Positions 58,657 to 64,000 of a DNA stretch of 64,000 bases are shown here, piece by piece (the first letter of the stretch is position 1; each line of letters starts with the position of its first letter). The stretch comes from Trichostrongylus colubriformis (taxonomy: Eukaryota; Nematoda; Chromadorea; Rhabditida; Trichostrongylidae): positions 7,197,155 through 7,261,154 of the forward strand of contig OZ022257.1 in assembly GCA_963978905.1 (NCBI GenBank), read 5' to 3'. The notes under the pieces were generated by a model that was given only the letters and a program-made list of their open reading frames with translations, made no database searches and had not been told where the DNA came from. The translations under genes were made by a program, and so were the position numbers.

Positions 58657-61600
58657 TTAGTCGTCTCCATAAATACTGGGGTTCGTCTCCAGATAATCTC
58701 TGAAGCAGTCACGAATGATGTCAAAATTTTGGAGACAAATCAGATGATTCAGGTAGTCTGGTGGTGCCGAATGAGTACTTTCGCAGTACACCATACATGC
58801 CGGTAGTACGTTTCTGAAACAGTGGTGTATCGATCGTGATAACAATTGTCTTTTTTGGCATGCGCCATGTATCTGCTCGTCACTCGACATTTTGTTGGCA
58901 TTTAAGTACGTATGATCCAGGTAGTTTGCTGGTGTGGAATGAGTACTTTCGCATGACACCATACATGTGTAATGCCAATGCTAAACACCCAAAAATCAGC
59001 TGAAAACAGCGGGGAGAGGGGAGGGTGAACATCTCACATTGAACCGGCGTGTCAAATCTGTTGAAGGAATTGCCACGGGAAAACAAATTTTTATGTTACC
59101 CATAAATTTATGTTGCGTTTGCCTAATCTGGGCCGCATGCAAAGTTCCACGCGAAAAATGTGAATACGGTTCAGATACAGCACCACGAATTCTCGGCCGA
59201 GTGGGCGGGGCCTCGAGCAAGTGTCCACCTCATCGTCCGCTGTGGTCGGAGACGCGTCGAAGGAACGGAATGTTACATGAACAGTCCCAATCAACGTTCC
59301 CATTCGCGGCCGACGAAGGGACGGGGCTTCTACTCGGAGGCCCCGCTCACCCGCTCGAGAATTCGGGGAGCTGTATCTCAGTCGAGTTATCACTTTCTCG
59401 CGTGAAACTTTGCATGCGGCCCACATAAGGCAAATACAACATAAATATTTGGGCAACATAAAACTCATTTTTCCGTGGGCGGATCCTTTGAATGTCAGGC
59501 ACAGACAGGCCCCAACATACAGTAGCTTAGCCAAGCTACTAAATGTCACCATTTCTCATCTATCACTAAACTATTGACAAGCATTTGATCGACGGTATAT
59601 GAGGCTACTTCTACATACAGAAAGTGATCCACCAATTATGCCAAAAGCGCTATCACTATTTACCTCCAGCCTACCACAACTTTACAAAAGCTCAACTGTC
59701 TTTATTAAAAACGCTCTTCATCAACTTAACGGTCAATCATCAAAGAGAGACAGTAAAAGAAAAACATGCGCTAGCAATGAAATGGGGATATCTCACACCA
59801 TAACTGGCTAGCCGAACCGGTTTATCGTCAGGCAACTTGTTAAGGGTCAGGTGTGGCCAGCTTTCATACGAATGCCTTGTCACTAACATGTCCCCAGATC
59901 CATCATATGAAGAATCATGTCCTGAAGCTAGATGTTCTACTACTATGTGAATCCCCCCCCCCCTTCCTAGTACCCCCAATTAGAACAACTATAAAAGGAA
60001 CCATGGTACAGATTCACTGCCTCGAATCTGAGCTGGGTCGGTGAGCCTTTTTATTTCTTAAACCATATTAAGTTGAAAGAACATTCTTGAGCTCACTTCC
60101 TCTGACAACACTGCCGGTGATCATGTCTGGATGAAGCACAGTCCCACATCCCTTTTACAGTATCCCCTCGAGGTGAGCACAGGTTCAGAAAGTGTAGCAC
60201 CTGAAGAATACACTGTGAAAGTATATGAGAGCGCTTCATGAAAGGGAGATTATCTATTGATATTTGATGCTACCACATTATTTGCAAAGCATACCAGAAA
60301 ATTAGAAGCTTTCGGTGGAATACTCACATTTTTCTGATTCATTGCAGAAAATCCACAAAATCTTCTTTTACATTCTTTGTCTGCCGATTTCTGTCTAGCA
60401 CAACACGCTTTCAATTTCTGATCGGCATCTCGTTTGGCACTGAAACAAATCGGTAAAGTATCATCAAAGAAGTCGTGTTCAAAAGTAAGAGGGGTGGGGC
60501 ACGAAAAACCAGTCAACCTCCGCTTCGCACTGGCCATTAAACGGAGGTTAGACCCAGAGGTAACCTTCCTTTGTGATCATCAGTAAGGAAGAGAGGAGGC
60601 TAGTATATCCCAGATAGAAATAAAAGTTAAAAGATAAAGTTTTCGACGTTGATCAATCTCTTCCTGGGATGCGCCGCACATTCTTGTTCCATTCAGAATC
60701 GTGGTGTCTGGTGAATTTGATGTGGCCTATACAATGAATTGCGGTGGCCAGCCGATGTACCAGTCAGTGCTTTTATCCTCTCAGACGAGTCTGGAACCAT
60801 TTTGCCGATCCCGAAGGGATGGAAGGCTTGGTTGGCCTGGGCGGGCGTTGATGCGGGATTTGACCCCCGCACCATGAGAGTGAGGGTGCGCCACCTGTCA
60901 CTACATCACCTTCGCCCCTCAGATGGAATTAATTTATGAAAACTAGTTAATTAGTTAGATTGAGTATATATTGAACAAGTTAAGTTATGAAATCCTTGGT
61001 AGCCATGATAAGCCATGATCAAACCAAAATAAACAGTCAGAGCAAAATAACAATATTCAAAGCAGGGGAAGGACATACGTAGCGCTCAAAAATCTTCGGC
61101 GAAATGGTTTTTCACTTGTATTTTTCAATTGTAACTTTTTTGCGACTGAACCGATCTAAGAGAAACTTTAGTATGTTGTACTTGGAGACACTGCATACTT
61201 AATATACTATTTTGACGCTTAACGGTGTAAGTGACGTGGTTAAATGCAAATTTTTGTTTTTGGAGTGCCATCCCTATGCCGTCCCGCTGTGCCGCTGTTA
61301 TCAAAAGTCGTGGTCTTTCTACAAAATATTAATGTTCTCTGAGGCTTGCTCTTTTTGTTTTTGTATAGAAAGCCGTTTTTCTTGAACAAGCCTCTTACTT
61401 TTTTTGGGTGGTCTTGTAGTAAATTCTGTAAAAAATCATGAAAAGTAGCAAGCGGCACTCAAGTAGAAAGAAATGTTGGCAATAGGCACCACATATTAAA
61501 ATTTTGTCAAATTTGGTCAAGTAGAAAAAAAGTTATGACAAAAGAGTTTTGGCCGAAGACTTTTGAGCGCTACTGTGTAGTCCAAAGGTCCAAATTTCAC

Positions 61601-62195
61601 TTCTCACGAATTTGTCGCACTTCGTGCACGGCGACATAGAAGAATTAGTAATGTATATCCTCCGTGAGCCCCACCTTATCCATTGTTGTCGCTGTTGCTT
61701 GTTCTACAAAATTATTCATTGTACCAGAACCTAAACCAAACCAAATGGCACACACTCATTCAAATAAGAATTACCTGTCAGCAAGCTTCATTGTGATTAT
61801 ATACCAGCCATATCACAGAAAAGTTGTTAATGAGTTGATGTCTTACTGAGTATTTTTTTCTAATGAAATCTGCCTTGCAAAAGAATTCAACAAACTCCTC
61901 AACTGTACTTCATTACCTATCTCATACAAATAGGGAAAAGTTTTCAAAAAAAAAATCACATGGAATCTATTTTCTCATAAAAAACGGGCATAAAAAGCCG
62001 TAGTAATAATGTACATATCTGTCATAAGGGCAGCTTAATTTTTTTCAGTTTCTTGTTAATGTGAAACTATGTCGAAAGTTTGGAAAAAAAATCTTGGAAC
62101 CAAAGAAACCTCGAAACAGTCCTTGCATCTTCTTTTTCAAAAAAGACTCACCTAACAATACAAAGAAGAGCGAGTGGCACTAAGATGGAACGCAT
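58657..62195 (-). CDS. Small secreted DB-module protein, 4 exons
   Basis: Exons (minus): 62152-62195, 60328-60439, 60097-60200, 58657-58813; 417 nt = 139 codons (138 aa), phases 2,0,2 all matching. Exon 1 encodes a short signal peptide ([14 protein letters not shown], with Ser split across the junction). The mature protein is essentially one DB module with 12 cysteines: [39 protein letters not shown], then [16 protein letters not shown] and RDCFRDYLE. It lacks the Gly/Pro-rich N-terminal region of the other DB gene in this window. A TTRA foldback and a relic of exon 4 lie in intron 3, a SINE in intron 1. A mariner foldback begins two bases after the stop codon. Function of DB modules is not established. 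Confidence 0.87.
58880..58985 (-). pseudogene. Relic partial duplicate of the DB gene's last exon
   Basis: Within intron 3 of the DB gene the minus strand reads [20 protein letters not shown], clearly related to exon 4's [20 protein letters not shown]. The best candidate acceptor (TTTAG) would be out of phase with exon 3, and the later DB cysteines are absent. So this is probably a non-functional duplicate. Confidence 0.7.
59065..59487. mobile_element. TTRA-flanked foldback MITE, copy 3
   Basis: Same family, flanked by TTGA on both sides (59061-59064, 59488-59491), in intron 3 of the second DB gene. Overlapping open frames on both strands here are by-products of the palindrome. Confidence 0.75.
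60667..60925 (-). mobile_element. tRNA-derived SINE, copy 2
   Basis: Reverse-oriented relative of 3591-3843; head near 60925 reads GGTGATGTAGTGACAGGTGG and B-box GGGGTCAAATCCCGC. In intron 1 of the second DB gene. Confidence 0.65.
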
Positions 62196-62847
62196 CCCGA
62201 AATGGGTGAGCCCAGGGTGAACCCACGGCTATAAAACGGGTCTACAAGGCCATAAACGGATGACCATTCCATTCATCATTCTGGTAAACATACTATAAAC
62301 GACATGTTTACGTGGGATCAACAACGCGTAGGTCGCTCAAAGCCCTACCGCTGAACGATGACCATGCGGCTCGAATCGAAGGGTGACTATCAGTGGTTTA
62401 CAAATAGAAAATTTTTCATTGGTTAGTGCTCAAGGATGCGCTACGGTTTCTGTTCCAGTCTGCAAAGACTGGAAGCATGCTGTCTGTACTTTGCTGTCAA
62501 TATCCATTCTATACTTGCCTGTAGGTCTTGCTCTAGCTGAAGTTTGTGGTAGAGAGCGCAAGAGATAGCAAACCTTCTTCTTGCACCTGCACTTCGGTTC
62601 AAAACCTAAATGGGAAGCCCATCTTCTTTTTGTTGAGTCATTATTGTCCCGCTCTCCATCGCTGCCCCTTCCGAAAATTCACGAAGTAGCGACTGCGATA
62701 ATAATCCCTTGTAAGGTCATAAGACAAAAATAAAAACAAACCTCAGAACGTCTTTGGGATCGCGACTCACTCTAGCTCCGTTTATCACTGAAGTATTACG
62801 ATCGAAGGCAAGAATAAATGATGGGGATAAGGTTCCTGGCGTGATCA

Positions 62848-63102
62848 ATAGTTTGTTGTTCGACGCGCATTCTGGTTCCATCCAGAATCGTGGTGGCAGT
62901 GAATATGAAATTTGGCCTATAAATTGAATTGAAAAGGTCAGCCAATTTAACGTTTTTGTCGTCTCAAGCGAGTCTGGTACCAATCCACCGACCCCCGAGG
63001 AATGCAGGACTGGATGATATGGACGGGCGTTGATGCGGCATATGATCCGAGCATCATGAGAGTGGGAATGCGCGCCATCTGCCACTAGATCACGCCCGCT
63101 TA
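62848..63102 (-). mobile_element. tRNA-derived SINE, copy 3
   Basis: Third relative of the same SINE (ends GGCGTGATCTAGTGGCAG on the minus strand), more diverged. Confidence 0.6.
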
Positions 63103-63521
63103 ATCGTTAGTATAGACATTCAAGAGCGCATACGCTTGATTTGCCCTCTTTGTGATCCGCTACTCAGATTAATATGCACAGCAAAGGCCAATGGACCAAT
63201 CAAGTGAGAAGCCGCTTGGAAAAAAAGGGAATGGAAAGCTCGGCTGGTCAGAATGGACAATGGTGCGGGACTTGTTGTGGGTCAAAAATAGTTAGTTTCC
63301 GAAAATGTCCGTAAATCTGTATATTCAAAACGCCGCCTCATATCTATGGCAAAGATGAGTGCGCGTTCTTTGCGTGGACCCCTATAAGACACCATTGCAC
63401 TTCATTCGACAAAGTTCACCGCAATAAGGTCATTGTTATGTTGTTTTCATAGTTAAAATGATGATAAGAGCAAGAATATATAAATATGAGAATCAGTAGG
63501 TTCTCCTGTGCCTTGAAGCCG

Positions 63522-63757
63522 ATGAGTAGCCGAGTAAATTTCGGCCCTCGACTAGACTGTTTTGGTGACTCCAATGAACCGCCGTTTTCATTACCATCAC
63601 CACCACAGGTAGTGAGTATCCTCTGGACAATTTTGCCTATGGTATGATTTTCTTGTCATTTCAGAAAAAATACACATCAACGAAAAGAGGCCAATTTACA
63701 GTATTTGATGATGAACCTGTTGAAATTTCTCCGTCTCATCCATTGGCAAGGCAAAAG
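63522..63757 (+). CDS. 5' end of a plus-strand gene (two exons, continues beyond window)
   Basis: Exon 1 63522-63608 (ATG; MSSRVNFGPRLDCFGDSNEP, ends PSPPQ) and exon 2 63665-63757 (starts KKYTSTKRGQFTVFDDEPVE, ends LARQK). Both are phase 0 with CAG|GTAGTG and AAG|GTAGAT donors and a TTTCAG acceptor; the intron is a typical nematode 56 bp. No signal peptide, so probably intracellular. No family recognised. No third exon is obvious before the window ends; a Mutator-like MITE begins about 63858 in the next intron. Confidence 0.6.
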
Positions 63758-63857
63758 GTAGATATGTTAGGAGAAATTATAAGCCTTACAAACCATTCAC
63801 CATATCGATACGTAAGCTTGCTTCTACTACAATAGGCCTTCTAAGATATGCCACGGT

Positions 63858-64000
63858 AGTGGGTGGGGGTCGATTGGTTCAATTTTCGCTTTGCGGCGTC
63901 GCACTCGCGGCGCCGTCAGCACGACTTGCTGCAGTCGCTTAGAATTCCGCCAAGTATGCAGTGGGCTGGTATCATTAGGGACCTTCAAAGTTTGTAGGTT
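63858..64000. mobile_element. Mutator-like MITE, copy 4, cut by window end
   Basis: Starts GGGTGGGGGTCGATTGG and contains GCGGCGTCGCACTCGCGGCG shared with the other copies; the right end is outside the window. Confidence 0.6.

Noticed and set aside
59039..59552. Overlapping 129- and 153-codon ORFs on both strands
   Set aside because: They arise from the palindromic MITE at 59065-59487.

Overview
The window is eukaryotic and almost certainly from a nematode, most likely a strongylid/rhabditid (clade V) worm. Evidence: short coding exons with GT..TTTTCAG introns, two genes for the nematode DB cysteine module, a nematode-type saposin-like gene, mariner elements resembling those of hookworms, and an RTE/CR1-like LINE tail. 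The species cannot be fixed from the sequence. No bacterial features, CRISPR arrays or rRNA genes were seen. All gene models were assembled by eye from splice signals and reading-frame phase; each closes to a whole number of codons.

Layout. 1-10 kb: a minus-strand six-exon secreted DB-module gene (1626-9800) whose introns hold a SINE, a mariner deletion derivative and foldback elements. About 10.9-51.1 kb: three tandem, diverged copies of one duplicated unit (roughly 10.94-23.34, 24.40-41.38 and 41.80-51.09 kb). Each carries one minus-strand member of a secreted-protein family I do not recognise. Its parts are a signal-peptide exon, a short acidic exon, a 41-codon repeat exon, two 68-bp exons and a C-terminal exon ending in AAKFC. 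The members differ mainly in repeat-exon number: 1 in unit 1 (356 aa), 21 in unit 2 (1149 aa), 0 in unit 3 (207 aa). 50.9-53.35 kb: a complete four-exon saposin-like (SPP) gene. Its last exon is also found, orphaned, at the edge of units 1 and 2, which marks a tandem-duplication breakpoint inside that gene. 53.4-64 kb: a tentative two-exon Cys-rich plus-strand gene, a second DB-module gene (58657-62195, minus) and the first two exons of a plus-strand gene that runs off the window.

The most striking object is the 30.03-35.87 kb array: 21 consecutive 123-bp exons, all phase 0-0, spaced 275-283 bp apart (386 bp for the last). Each encodes a 41-residue helical, N-glycosylation-sequon-bearing module. 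Together with block duplications inside the array, it looks like an actively expanding and contracting glycosylated rod in a secreted protein.

The rest is dense mobile DNA: three foldback elements built from mariner 3' ends, MITEs with 9-bp target duplications (Mutator-like), TAA (Harbinger-like) and TTRA, tRNA-derived SINEs, LINE 3' ends, and a foldback family found in six places. The three paralogous units provide empty sites that date several insertions. Five predicted genes (two DB, one SPP, and the two paralogs with the clearest models) have an obvious signal peptide, so the locus reads as a secretome cluster. What the proteins do is not shown by the sequence.
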